From Jejuia algarum (lineage in GTDB: Bacteria > Bacteroidota > Bacteroidia > Flavobacteriales > Flavobacteriaceae), in the NCBI GenBank assembly GCA_947495775.1, contig CANMAQ010000007.1, positions 62,001 to 126,000 on the forward strand: a stretch of 64,000 bases of DNA, in the 5' to 3' direction. Every line of letters starts with the position of its first letter. The first letter of the stretch is position 1. The position numbers and the translations under genes are program-made. The notes beneath the pieces are model-generated. The model was not told where the DNA came from. It ran no database searches and saw only the letters and a list, made by a program, of their open reading frames with translations. This document shows, in pieces, positions 16,113-25,458 of this stretch.

Positions 16113-17753
16113 TTAGTTCTTATTATTCACTAAATCCATTAAATCAACATCATTTCCTAAAAGTACTTGATTTGCATCAATACGTCCTTCTAAAGGCCCA
16201 TTTTCTAATTTTAAAACACCTCTAGGGCAAACTGCAGAACATACACCACAACCTACACAACTAGAACGTACTATGTTTTCTCCTTTTTGCGCATAGGCTC
16301 TTACATCGATACCTTGCTCACAGTAAGTAGAACAGTTTCCACAAGAAATACATTGTCCACCATTGGTCGTAATTCTAAATTTAGAAAATAAACGTTGTTG
16401 GATACCTAAAATCCCTGCCATTGGACAGCCCATACGACACCATACACGGTTCCCTAATATAGGATAAAACCCAGTACCAATTACTCCAGAGAAAATAGAA
16501 CCAATTCCAAAAGCATAAAAACTTCTTAAAGCGGCGTCTCCTGCGTATACTTTTGTGTTTAATCCAAAAGATAGGTTGGCAGCGTCTATTTTAATTTGAC
16601 TTAAATCTATAAAAGCAATTAATACAATAAAACCTATAGTTAAGGCATAAAAACCTATAGCTCCAGTTAAAGCATCTTTCTTTAATTCTTTTCTTTTCCA
16701 ATAGGCTACTCCAGCAAATACTGCAGTAAGGAATACAGCAACACTTGTTAAGAATACATTTTTTGTAAACCAATATTTGTTAGGGTCGTAACCTAGGTAT
16801 GTAGAAATAGTCGCTACAGTCATAACTACAGAAAATACAAGTACAGCATTAATCATCCAGCGTTCTAGTTTCCATGCGCTCATACTTTTGTCTGAAAGTT
16901 GACGGAAAGAGTCACCAGCAGTTTCTGCTAAACCACCACAACCACATACCCAAGAACAGTACCAGCGTTTTCCATATTTATAAGTTAAAAACGGAGATAC
17001 GACAAATACTATGAGTATAGCTAGTATTAAAAAGAATAGACCTATAGTTTGCGCATTTATAAATTGGTCAACACGCCATTGCTCAAATGCATAATAATTT
17101 AATGGCCACATGAGTTTTAAGTCATTATAGGGCAGTGAAAAGGTGTCAGAGTTTAAACGTGCCATTAACTCAGGAATCACAAAAGCAAAGGCAGTTTGAA
17201 AGAACATAACACTAAGTGTGCGCAGTTGTTCGTATCTATTATGCTTGTATTTCATTAAAAATTTAATACCAAATGCTAATATAGCAACAGTATAAAGTGT
17301 ACCGTAAACAAACCACTGGCTTGCAGGGTTGCCACTTAACAAACGGCTTAAAGGATCGAATAATCCAACAATGCCTGTATTGCTACCATCTACACCTTGA
17401 CCTAAGCCCAAAAGTTCTGCAAAAAAGTATAAAATGATGTAAAATCCTGTAAGTAAGATTCCAGCAATCCAACCTAAGAACCCTCGGCTAGAAATACTTT
17501 TAAACCAAACACCATGGTTTTTTATGCCTTGTAACTTGTCCATATACAGGCCTCTAGCATATAGTATGATACCACTAGCTATGGCTAAAAGGGAAATGGT
17601 AAGCCATAAACCGTTATTTTCGAAATTATTAAATAAAGAGAGTACAATGATGGCCAAACCGCCAAATCCTATAATTGTACCTATTTTTTGTAGTGTGTTT
17701 AAATGATCTGATGCGTCTCCTGTTAGAGACATATTACGTTGTATGGTTCCCAT
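16113..17753 (-). CDS. Polytopic membrane 4Fe-4S protein (NapH/NosR/CcoG-like)
   Basis: This 546-aa inner-membrane electron carrier has about ten helices. Two cytosolic CxxxC-type motifs that are typical of NapH/NosR proteins appear as WYCSWVCGCGG and WCRMGCPMAG. A C-terminal double ferredoxin domain has cluster motifs CISCGNCSTYCEQGI and CVGCGVCSAVCPRGVL. It lies 4 bp downstream of an FAD/NAD(P) oxidoreductase gene, so electrons could pass from NAD(P)H through the flavoprotein to this carrier and across the membrane. The terminal acceptor is not encoded nearby. The glycosyltransferases downstream suggest a reductive step in making a surface lipid or glycan, but this is a guess. Confidence 0.82.
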   Translation of the reverse strand: MGTIQRNMSLTGDASDHLNTLQKIGTIIGFGGLAIIVLSLFNNFENNGLWLTISLLAIASGIILYARGLYMDKLQGIKNHGVWFKSISSRGFLGWIAGILLTGFYIILYFFAELLGLGQGVDGSNTGIVGLFDPLSRLLSGNPASQWFVYGTLYTVAILAFGIKFLMKYKHNRYEQLRTLSVMFFQTAFAFVIPELMARLNSDTFSLPYNDLKLMWPLNYYAFEQWRVDQFINAQTIGLFFLILAILIVFVVSPFLTYKYGKRWYCSWVCGCGGLAETAGDSFRQLSDKSMSAWKLERWMINAVLVFSVVMTVATISTYLGYDPNKYWFTKNVFLTSVAVFLTAVFAGVAYWKRKELKKDALTGAIGFYALTIGFIVLIAFIDLSQIKIDAANLSFGLNTKVYAGDAALRSFYAFGIGSIFSGVIGTGFYPILGNRVWCRMGCPMAGILGIQQRLFSKFRITTNGGQCISCGNCSTYCEQGIDVRAYAQKGENIVRSSCVGCGVCSAVCPRGVLKLENGPLEGRIDANQVLLGNDVDLMDLVNNKN

Positions 17754-17757
17754 GTTT

Positions 17758-19059
17758 TTAAGCTGTGATTAGGTTGTTTTTAAATGCGTTTAAAATGTCT
17801 TTTTCGAAATGTTTGAAAAATTCAGGATCGAAATTAGCTTCCGCTAAATGGTCCATAACGTAATTCACGTCTTTTTGTTCTGTAAGCCATCTATCGAAGA
17901 CTTCATGTCGCATTCTAATACCAAAAGTGTTAATGCCTAAGAAAAGATTAGTTGTTGTGTCGTAACAAACGGTAATACACTTCGTATCGTCTTCATGTTT
18001 CCAGTGGAAATGTGCTTCGTTTTCTCTAGGTTTTGCAAAAACCCAACCATAAGTCTGGTATTCTATATCTAAAAATTTAGCAGAATTGAACCAATGTCCA
18101 GGTTTGTATTGTATACGGTTGCCACAAATTGTCTGGGCTAATGTTTCTCCCATCATACGTCCTGTATACCAAACGGCTTCTATAGGACGACGTTGATCGA
18201 TACCACCATCACGCTGTTCTGCACAGTCTCCAATCGCATAGACATCCTCTACACTTGTTTCTAAAAAGCGGTTAACTTTAACGCCTCGACCCAACTCTAT
18301 ATCTGATGTTTTTATAAAATCAATGTTAGGAGATACTCCAGCAGTTAATCCAACGTAATTACAAGGGATTTCTTCGCCAGTTTCTGTAATTATTATAGAG
18401 GACACCTGCCCGTTTTCATCCGATTTAATTTCTTTTAAATTAAAGCCTAGACGTAAATCGATATGATGGTTTTTAATATGTCGGTTAATCATACCACTTT
18501 CGCCATCTGGAAGTACACCGTTCCAAAAACTCTTTTCCCTTACTAAAAATGTAACAGGAATACCTCTAGAGGATAACATCTCAGCAAGTTCGATACCAAT
18601 TAGGCCTCCTCCAACGATTACAGCACGTTTGCACACTTTGTTGTTAGGTGCATATTGCTCTACATTTTCTAAATCTTGTTTGTGGTATAAGCCAGATACG
18701 CCTTTTAAATCTTGACCAGGCCATCCAAATTTATTAGGCTTACTTCCTGTAGCTATTATTAATTTATCATATTTAAGGCTATCACCTTCTGCAAATTCTA
18801 GCGTTTTGGTTGCTGTTTCAATATGTTTAACAAAGCCTTTCTTTAATGTAATGTTATTCTTTTCCCAAAACCAGCTTTCGTAAGGTTGTGTGTGTTCAAA
18901 TTTCATATGCCCCATGTAAACATACATGAGGGCTGTTCTAGAAAAGAAATAATCTGTTTCTGCTGAGACAATAGTGATTTTTTTGTCGGAAAGTTTTCTG
19001 ATGTGCCTTGCAACCGTGACGCCAGAGATGCCATTCCCAATTATAATAATATGTTCCAT
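17758..19059 (-). CDS. NAD(P)/FAD-dependent pyridine nucleotide-disulfide oxidoreductase-like protein
   Basis: This 433-aa flavoprotein has the FAD-binding Rossmann motif at the N-terminus (IIIIGNGISGVTVARHI, residues 3-19) and the ATGSKP segment. The NAD(P)-binding second Rossmann motif is AVIVGGGLIGIELAEML, and the FAD-contacting DVYAIGDCAE comes near residue 270. No redox-active CxxxxC pair stands in the first domain, so it is of the ferredoxin/rubredoxin-reductase or nitrite-reductase-large-subunit type, not a thioredoxin reductase. It opens a minus-strand run whose next gene, 4 bp on, encodes a membrane iron-sulfur protein, its likely electron partner. Confidence 0.85.
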   Translation of the reverse strand: MEHIIIIGNGISGVTVARHIRKLSDKKITIVSAETDYFFSRTALMYVYMGHMKFEHTQPYESWFWEKNNITLKKGFVKHIETATKTLEFAEGDSLKYDKLIIATGSKPNKFGWPGQDLKGVSGLYHKQDLENVEQYAPNNKVCKRAVIVGGGLIGIELAEMLSSRGIPVTFLVREKSFWNGVLPDGESGMINRHIKNHHIDLRLGFNLKEIKSDENGQVSSIIITETGEEIPCNYVGLTAGVSPNIDFIKTSDIELGRGVKVNRFLETSVEDVYAIGDCAEQRDGGIDQRRPIEAVWYTGRMMGETLAQTICGNRIQYKPGHWFNSAKFLDIEYQTYGWVFAKPRENEAHFHWKHEDDTKCITVCYDTTTNLFLGINTFGIRMRHEVFDRWLTEQKDVNYVMDHLAEANFDPEFFKHFEKDILNAFKNNLITA

Positions 19060-19283
19060 AGTTTTTGGTTGTTTGTAATTGCTTAGGTCGCTGATAAAGG
19101 TAATAACTTAACGCTTTTATTCAATTTAGAATAATTTTAAATTAACGACGTACTGTAAGGTTCTGCCAAAACATAGTGCGAGAAATCTTTTTATTTTTTT
19201 TGAAAGTTTATTTGAAATTAACAGACTTAGTTGTTGTAGAACCATAAAGTTAAATTCATCAAAACAATAAAATAAATCTAATC

Positions 19284-19997
19284 ATGAAGAAAATCATATT
19301 CCTATTCGTAATACTTATAAGTGGCACAGTGGCCCAAGCCCAAAGCCTCACAGATTTCTTTAATAAGTCAAACGCTTTTTTAAAGGCTAACGTTGCCAAT
19401 GGAAAAGTGGCTTACGATAAAATTCATAGCAATCCACAAGACTTAAAAGATGTTTTAAAAATAGCTGAAGGGATTTCGGTAGCGAAGAGTGACGCTAAAA
19501 ATTACCAAGCTTTTTGGATTAACGCTTATAACCTCTCTGTAATTAAAGGCTTGATAGATCATTATCCCACAAAATCACCTTTAAATCAAGCTGGTTTTTT
19601 TGATAAAACGAAACATAGTTTAGGAGGGAAGCAAATTACTTTAAACGATATAGAGAACAAATTGTTAAGAGGGCAATTTAACGATGCACGATTCCATTTC
19701 GTATTGGTATGTGGTGCTGTAGGCTGTCCCCCTCTAATTAATAAAGCGTATTTGCCAAGCACACTTAACGCTCAGTTAGAAGCGCAGACTAAAAAGGCGA
19801 TTAACGGCAATTTCATTCAAGTTGATGCGAAGAAGAAACGTGTAAAAGTATCTCAAATCATGGAGTGGTACAAAGGAGATTTCAAAACAAAAGATTCAGA
19901 TGAAATTGACTTTATCAACAAATACAGAAATGAAAAATTAGAAGGGAAATACAAGTTAAGTTACTTCACTTATAACTGGAATATTAACAAACAATAA
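19284..19997 (+). CDS. DUF547 domain secreted protein
   Basis: This 237-aa protein has a signal peptide (residues 1-19, ending AQAQ) and a DUF547 domain over most of its length. The conserved blocks are YQAFWINAYNLSVIKGLIDHYP, the HSLGGKQITLNDIENKLLR stretch, and RFHFVLVCGAVGCPPL with its paired cysteines. The fold has been likened to papain-like proteins because of the conserved Cys and His, but no activity is established. A second DUF547 gene is in the arsenosugar operon (28250-29164), so this genome uses the family more than once. It is divergent from the FAD oxidoreductase gene across a 224-bp gap. Confidence 0.82.
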   Translation: MKKIIFLFVILISGTVAQAQSLTDFFNKSNAFLKANVANGKVAYDKIHSNPQDLKDVLKIAEGISVAKSDAKNYQAFWINAYNLSVIKGLIDHYPTKSPLNQAGFFDKTKHSLGGKQITLNDIENKLLRGQFNDARFHFVLVCGAVGCPPLINKAYLPSTLNAQLEAQTKKAINGNFIQVDAKKKRVKVSQIMEWYKGDFKTKDSDEIDFINKYRNEKLEGKYKLSYFTYNWNINKQ

Positions 19998-20083
19998 CAT
20001 CAAATTTATTATATAATTCATCAAATAAAACACTGCTTCAACATAAAATAAGGCAGTGACATAACTTACCAAAATCAACATTT

Positions 20084-21010
20084 ATGAAAAGAGTACTAGC
20101 AACTATAGCATTAGCAGCACTGGCATTTACAGGGCAAGCTCAAGAAGAAGATAATTCAGGATTGAGTAACGTACAAACGTTTACACCGTCAAAATTGTTA
20201 AGTAAAGGACAATGGGATATCAAGTTTTTTAATAGTATTTATACGCAAACAGAGCAAACTGATGAGAGAAGTACCTCTGTAACAATAGATCGACAAACCT
20301 TTTTTACAAATACAACAGAGATATTTACAGGCGTTAGTAAAAATTCAAGAATTAATGTTGGTGTTGTGTTTCAAGTAAGATCAAATACTTTGGGTGGTCA
20401 AGGTGCTTTAGATGTACTCTCTTTTGAAGATAACTCGGGTGATAGACGTTCTGGGGTGTCTACAATAGCACCAGCTATTAGAGTGCAACCTTTTAGAAGC
20501 CTATCTACGTTTTCTTTTACGTCGGCGTTTATTATTCCAGTATTTGAAGATCAACCTGGAGGATTCTTAGATCAACGTAGTTTTGCATGGGAGACAAAAT
20601 TCTTCTACGATAGAACGTTTGGAGCCAATAAGTGGCAAGTATTTACAGAGGTGGATACAAAACTAAATTTAGGAGATAATAGAGAAAATGTTGCGCCAGA
20701 TGAAAACTCTTCGGAACGATTTGCAGGAACGAGTTTGTTTTTACCGTTAAGTGCATTCTTGAGTTATTTTCCATCATCAAAGTCAACAGTATTTGTAAAT
20801 GCGCAACAAACGTTTTTAATAGGTATAGACAATCCACAGTTTAATGGAGGAGAAAATTTTTCTCAAAATGCGACACAGTTAGGTCTAGGTGCAAAATACC
20901 AATTAACACAAGTGCTTAATATTGAAGGTTCATTTGGAAAGTTTGTTAGAGGAAATAATTTTCAAGGTTTAGGCCAAACGTTTAGTATTGGTTTAAGAGC
21001 TTTATTTTAA
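20084..21010 (+). CDS. Predicted outer-membrane beta-barrel protein
   Basis: This 308-aa protein has a signal peptide (residues 1-19, ending GQAQ). Many alternating hydrophobic/polar strands follow, and the sequence ends in an aromatic residue (FSIGLRALF), as barrel proteins do. Segments such as GQWDIKFFNSIYTQT, KNSRINVGVVFQVRSN and TVFVNAQQTFLIG resemble channel-type barrels of the transporter/OmpW-like kind, but I cannot name a family. A weak hairpin (CACTGC 20031-20036 with GCAGTG 20053-20058) lies in its leader. It sits between a DUF547 gene and a GH113-like gene. A pore function is inferred only. Confidence 0.6.
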   Translation: MKRVLATIALAALAFTGQAQEEDNSGLSNVQTFTPSKLLSKGQWDIKFFNSIYTQTEQTDERSTSVTIDRQTFFTNTTEIFTGVSKNSRINVGVVFQVRSNTLGGQGALDVLSFEDNSGDRRSGVSTIAPAIRVQPFRSLSTFSFTSAFIIPVFEDQPGGFLDQRSFAWETKFFYDRTFGANKWQVFTEVDTKLNLGDNRENVAPDENSSERFAGTSLFLPLSAFLSYFPSSKSTVFVNAQQTFLIGIDNPQFNGGENFSQNATQLGLGAKYQLTQVLNIEGSFGKFVRGNNFQGLGQTFSIGLRALF

Positions 21011-21066
21011 TAAAGCGTAGCACATTAAAATATAGATTAAATTAGGAGTTTAAAACAAATCGCTTT

Positions 21067-22071
21067 ATGAGGTCTTTTAAACTCCTAATTATACTGGTAC
21101 TGATAAGTTTTCAATCCTGTACCACACAGTCCCAAAAAATTAATGGCGTTAGCTTTGTAGCGTCTACATCTCCTATTAATGAGACACATGTTACACCAGT
21201 AGTAGATGTGCATGCAAATTATGCCGCAGTAATGCCTTTTGGGTTTATAAAAGATATAAAAGCGCCTTTAATTAGATATAACACTTCCAGACAATGGTTT
21301 GGAGAAACAAAAGCAGGCGTTAAACAGTATATAGAGGTCTTACAACGGCAACAGCTAAAAGTGATGTTGAAACCTCAAATTTGGGTATGGCATGGTACAT
21401 TTACAGGCTATATTAAAATGGAAAATGAAGCAGATTGGAAAGCTTTAGAAGCCAGTTATAGCACGTTTATTTTAGACTATGCGCAAGTAGCACAAGACAC
21501 CAATGTAGATCTGTTTTGTATAGGTACAGAATTAGAGCAGTTTGTGAAGCATAGGCCCGCATTTTGGCTTTCTATTATTAAAAAGATAAGACAAATTTAT
21601 AAAGGCAAATTAACCTATGCTGCCAATTGGGACGAGTTTAAGCGTACGCCTTTTTGGAAGGCTTTAGATTTTATAGGAATAGATGCCTATTTCCCGGTGA
21701 GCATTAGTAAAACACCAACTGTAGCAGAATGTCTCGAAGGTTGGAAGGTTCATAAACACGTTGTAAAAAATATAGCGGAGATGCATGGTAAACCTGTACT
21801 CTTTACAGAGTTTGGTTATAGAAGTGTGGATTATACCGCTAAAGCACCATGGAAAAGCGATCGTAATATGACACAAGTAAATTTAGAAGGACAAACCAAT
21901 GCCACTAAAGCTTTGTTTGAAGCATTTTGGAACGAAGATTGGTTTGCCGGTGGATTTATTTGGAAATGGTTTCACAATCATAAAACAGCGGGAGGGATAA
22001 CAAATTCTAGGTTTACACCCCAAAATAAACCTGTTGAACAACTCTTAAAAGCACACTATAAGTTACAATGA
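21067..22071 (+). CDS. Glycoside hydrolase TIM-barrel lipoprotein (GH113-like)
   Basis: This 334-aa lipoprotein (lipobox SFQSC) is followed by an (alpha/beta)8 barrel. Two glutamates stand where clan GH-A enzymes place their acid/base and nucleophile: FCIGTELEQF near residue 158 (strand 4) and PVLFTEFGYRS near 241 (strand 7). WKALDFIGIDAYFPV is another GH-A landmark. The pattern resembles GH113 beta-mannanases and related GTA-type barrels. The lipid anchor places it at the cell envelope, so it could trim an endogenous or captured glycan. It overlaps the next gene by an ATGA, which ties it to a lipoprotein of unknown role and to two outer-membrane proteins. Confidence 0.75.
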   Translation: MRSFKLLIILVLISFQSCTTQSQKINGVSFVASTSPINETHVTPVVDVHANYAAVMPFGFIKDIKAPLIRYNTSRQWFGETKAGVKQYIEVLQRQQLKVMLKPQIWVWHGTFTGYIKMENEADWKALEASYSTFILDYAQVAQDTNVDLFCIGTELEQFVKHRPAFWLSIIKKIRQIYKGKLTYAANWDEFKRTPFWKALDFIGIDAYFPVSISKTPTVAECLEGWKVHKHVVKNIAEMHGKPVLFTEFGYRSVDYTAKAPWKSDRNMTQVNLEGQTNATKALFEAFWNEDWFAGGFIWKWFHNHKTAGGITNSRFTPQNKPVEQLLKAHYKLQ

Positions 22072-22805
22072 AATTTTTAAAGTATATATGGGTAAACGTC
22101 CTATTTTTAATGTCTTGTAATGAAACTACAAATGAGACATTAGAAGTGTTAACTTTAGCCGATTATATTTTAAACACTACAGTAGAAAGGGGTGCAGTGA
22201 TTGCCTGTGCTGCGAGCGATCCTTCAGGCATGAAAGTACAAACATTTTATTATCCAGAAGAAGGCGCTACTAATATACGATTGTACCAGACGGCAACTAT
22301 AGCCTTAGATGCAGACGATTTTTCAAATTACACCCAAGTTGTTATAGAAAGTACCCCTGTATTTAATGGCAGTTTGAGACGGTTTGAGCAAGTAACTACA
22401 CTAGAAAAGTGGGGTGTTGTAACTTACGAATTAGAAGGAGAGGTTAAAATTTCAAACCCTATTCGTACAAAGCCAGTTTCTAAGCCTACAGTATGGGAAG
22501 ACATTATAACGATAGACCAAACCCAACCTGAAATGCCACTATTTTCATGGCGAGATAATTTCGTTAAGGACAATGCTATTTATTTTCAGGTGCTTACAAC
22601 ACAGCAGGGGGATTTACTTTCAGGAACCTATACCAATCAAAATAAGTTTCAGTATTACAAATTAGATAACGTGGTCTTGAACATTACCAAGCAAGAACCA
22701 CCAGTATTACAACGTGGTACAGCATACCTTTTTACACTCATGGATGTGAGTCGCGATAATTGGGTAAATGTTGTAACCTTTAATAAACGATTTACAGTAG
22801 AATGA
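22068..22805 (+). CDS. Hypothetical lipoprotein
   Basis: This 245-aa protein has a short signal and lipobox (FLMSC near residue 17), then a sequence rich in beta-strands. I do not recognise the family. The middle part has a pattern like a fibronectin-type or lipocalin-like sandwich (VQTFYYPEEGATNIRLYQTA, GVVTYELEGEVKI), but that is weak. It overlaps the GH113-like gene upstream and the outer-membrane gene downstream by ATGA in each case, so the products are made together and probably act at the same surface. Confidence 0.6.
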   Translation: MKFLKYIWVNVLFLMSCNETTNETLEVLTLADYILNTTVERGAVIACAASDPSGMKVQTFYYPEEGATNIRLYQTATIALDADDFSNYTQVVIESTPVFNGSLRRFEQVTTLEKWGVVTYELEGEVKISNPIRTKPVSKPTVWEDIITIDQTQPEMPLFSWRDNFVKDNAIYFQVLTTQQGDLLSGTYTNQNKFQYYKLDNVVLNITKQEPPVLQRGTAYLFTLMDVSRDNWVNVVTFNKRFTVE

Positions 22806-24070
22806 AAAAAATTTGTATCGTCATTTTTTTGATGGCTTTTGGGATGATAAATGCTCAAGAAAAGACAATTACCAAACTTAGTATTGAAGGAAATAAACGT
22901 ACAAGAACATCTTTTTTAAAGCGATTAGCTTTTGTGAAAGAAGGAAGTGTTTTAGATACCGTTAGAGTAAACTCAGATGTACGACGTTTAAAGCTTTTAG
23001 CATCGGTAGCCAATGTAACGTCTAAACTGGAGCCCCAAGACGATGGGTATCATTTAACGTATACAATTGAAGAGAATTTTGCCATTATACCAGGGTTGAA
23101 TATTTTCACAGATAATAATGATGAGTTTGCTTACCGTGTTTCGCTTTTTGATTTTAATTTTTTAGGACGAAATCAAATTTTAGGAGGGTTTTACAGTAAA
23201 GATGTGTTCAATTCTTTTGGTGCGTTTTGGGAAGCCCCTAATTTATTTTCAAGGAAATGGGGTATAGGTGTGAATTATCAGAATAATATATCTCAAGAGC
23301 CTGTTTTCTTTCCGAATGAGCAAGATGTTAATTACGAGTTTAACAGCAGTGCTTTTCAAGCAAGTGTAATCTATGAGCGGGATTTTAAGAATCGATTTGA
23401 ATTAGGGTTTAATGTTTCTCGAGAAACTTACGATTTTATAGAAGGGAACCTTCCTGCAGGTATTCCAAGAAATTTGGGAGCCGATAAGTTAACGGTAGTG
23501 GGAGAATATGAACACAATCAAATTCATATTTTTTACCAGTATCAAGAAGGGTTTAGAAATATCTTAAACTATAGATTTGTGACAGGGTCTCAAGGGCAGG
23601 ATGATTTATTAACGAATTTCTTTTTAGGAAGGAATGATTTTGAATACTTTAAACGTGTTGGCGCCCGAGGAAATTGGGCGAATCGTTTGCGCCTAGCCTA
23701 TGCTTCAAACGACGATACACCATTTGCGCCATTTGCGTTAGACAATCAGTTAAACATTAGAGGTGTTGGGAATACTATAGACCGGGGTACGGCAGCTGTG
23801 GTTGTAAATACAGAATACAGACATACGCTTTATGAAAAAGGGTGGTTTGTTATACAAAGTAATGCATTTGTAGACGTGGGGACATGGCGTAATCCAGGAG
23901 GCAGTTTTACCGATTTGGTAGATGGTAGTACGGTTCGATTTTATCCCGGTTTAGGCGTGCGTTTTATTCACAAACGTATATTCAATGCGGTTTTTAGATT
24001 GGACTACGGTTATGGTGTAGGAGATTCTGCAACAAATGGAATAGTATTCGGTATAGGGCAATACTTTTAG
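22802..24070 (+). CDS. POTRA plus beta-barrel outer-membrane protein (BamA/TamA superfamily), copy 1
   Basis: This 422-aa protein has a signal peptide (1-18) and one POTRA-like domain (ITKLSIEGNKRTRTSFLKRLAFVKEGSVLD through VTSKLEPQDDGYHLTYTIEE, about 20-90). A surface-antigen-type barrel follows and ends in VFGIGQYF. The C-terminal part keeps the NIRGVGNTIDRGTAAVVVNTEYRHTL block seen in Omp85 relatives. With a single POTRA it is far smaller than BamA and more like the short Omp85 members with unknown cargo. It is followed 42 bp later by a clear paralogue, so this pair arose by tandem duplication. Confidence 0.75.
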   Translation: MKKICIVIFLMAFGMINAQEKTITKLSIEGNKRTRTSFLKRLAFVKEGSVLDTVRVNSDVRRLKLLASVANVTSKLEPQDDGYHLTYTIEENFAIIPGLNIFTDNNDEFAYRVSLFDFNFLGRNQILGGFYSKDVFNSFGAFWEAPNLFSRKWGIGVNYQNNISQEPVFFPNEQDVNYEFNSSAFQASVIYERDFKNRFELGFNVSRETYDFIEGNLPAGIPRNLGADKLTVVGEYEHNQIHIFYQYQEGFRNILNYRFVTGSQGQDDLLTNFFLGRNDFEYFKRVGARGNWANRLRLAYASNDDTPFAPFALDNQLNIRGVGNTIDRGTAAVVVNTEYRHTLYEKGWFVIQSNAFVDVGTWRNPGGSFTDLVDGSTVRFYPGLGVRFIHKRIFNAVFRLDYGYGVGDSATNGIVFGIGQYF

Positions 24071-24112
24071 GATAAATATGTTTACTTTTATGGTCACCTA
24101 AAGCTTCTATTA

Positions 24113-25375
24113 ATGCTACATAAAATACTATTTGTTCTGGTTACATTAGCGAGCCTGTTATGCTACAGTCAAACCAATAGTGTAGTAGATGTAAAAATAC
24201 AAGGGAACAAGCGTTTAAAAGCCTCTTTTATAAAACGTGTATCAGATGTGAAAGCAGGATCTGTCTTAGATTCCACGCTTTTGGAACGCGATATTTTACG
24301 CTTAAAACGTCTCCCTTCTGTGGCGCATGCGTATTATCAAGTGTTTCATTCTCATGATAATGGGTACAATGTGTTTTATAATGTAGAGGAGAATTTTACT
24401 TTAATTCCTTCTGCTAATATTTTTACAACGAATGATGACGAGTTTGCTTATCGCATTGGCTTGAACGAATTTAATCTTCTGGGACGAAATATCGCTTTTG
24501 GAGGGTTTTATCAAAAAGACATATACGATAGTTACGCCGTGAACTTTAGAGCGCCTTATTTGTTTTCTAATAGATTAGGAGTTGCTCTCAATTACCAAAG
24601 TTTAACGACCTTAGAGCCTGTTTTTTTCGATAATACATCTTCAAATTACAAATACAATAATACCTCTTATGAAGTTTTAGGACTTTATAAATTTAACTTC
24701 AATAATAGAGCAGAATTAGGTGCTACTTATTTTATTGAAGATTACGAGTACCAATCTGGAGCGACGAGTCCAGATGTGCCACTGTCTTTAAGAGTTCCAA
24801 AATGGTTGCTTAAAGGTATATATGAATACAATGGCCTAGATTACCAATACCAATATGTCTCTGGTTTTAGAAGTGTGTTTAATCTGCAATATGTAACGTC
24901 TACAAATGCGGTATTACCAGATTTTGTGATAGGATGGAATGATTTCTTTTACTATTTACGTGTTGGTGAAAAGGGGAACTGGGCCAGTAGGCTTCGCTTG
25001 GGAATTTCTACAAATGCAGACTCACCGTTTGCGCCGTTCTCTGTAGATAATAATTTGAATGTAAGAGGCGTTGGTAATGTGATCGATAGAGGTACAGGAG
25101 TTATTGTTTTAAATACAGAATACCGGTATACCTTTATAGATAAAGATTGGTTTATATTTCAAGGAAATGCTTTTGTAGACGGCGGTTCTTGGCGTAATCC
25201 AGGAGGTGATTTTGGAGACTTTGGAAATTCTCAAAATATTAGAGTCTATCCCGGTTTAGGCTTTCGATTTACACATAAAAAGGTTTATAACGCTACTTTT
25301 AGAATAGATTATGGTTACGGCATTACTAAAGATGCTACCCAAGGTTTTGTTTTTGGTATCGGTCAATATTTTTAA
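24113..25375 (+). CDS. POTRA plus beta-barrel outer-membrane protein (BamA/TamA superfamily), copy 2
   Basis: This 420-aa paralogue of the preceding gene has the same layout: signal peptide, one POTRA (VVDVKIQGNKRLKASFIKR), barrel with NVRGVGNVIDRGTGVIVLNTEYRY, and an identical C-terminal end GIGQYF. By eye about half of the residues match copy 1, with best agreement in the last 150, so the duplication is not recent. Retention of both suggests different partners. The GH113-like enzyme and lipoprotein upstream in the same run are candidates for cargo or client. Confidence 0.75.
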   Translation: MLHKILFVLVTLASLLCYSQTNSVVDVKIQGNKRLKASFIKRVSDVKAGSVLDSTLLERDILRLKRLPSVAHAYYQVFHSHDNGYNVFYNVEENFTLIPSANIFTTNDDEFAYRIGLNEFNLLGRNIAFGGFYQKDIYDSYAVNFRAPYLFSNRLGVALNYQSLTTLEPVFFDNTSSNYKYNNTSYEVLGLYKFNFNNRAELGATYFIEDYEYQSGATSPDVPLSLRVPKWLLKGIYEYNGLDYQYQYVSGFRSVFNLQYVTSTNAVLPDFVIGWNDFFYYLRVGEKGNWASRLRLGISTNADSPFAPFSVDNNLNVRGVGNVIDRGTGVIVLNTEYRYTFIDKDWFIFQGNAFVDGGSWRNPGGDFGDFGNSQNIRVYPGLGFRFTHKKVYNATFRIDYGYGITKDATQGFVFGIGQYF

Positions 25376-25437
25376 ATACAGCAACAGGGTTAATCAAAAC
25401 TTAATGCCTATTTGTTTTCTGCTTTCAAGTAATCGTT

Positions 25438-25445
25438 TAGTTTTG
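25438..25445 (+). promoter_or_regulatory. -7 promoter element before the metallophosphoesterase gene
   Basis: TAGTTTTG matches TAnnTTTG and lies 13 bases before the ATG at 25459. A TTTG at 25411-25414 is 23 bases upstream, a little farther than the usual 19-21. The transcript would be almost leaderless. Confidence 0.4.
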
Positions 25446-25458
25446 CCAAAAAAAACAT

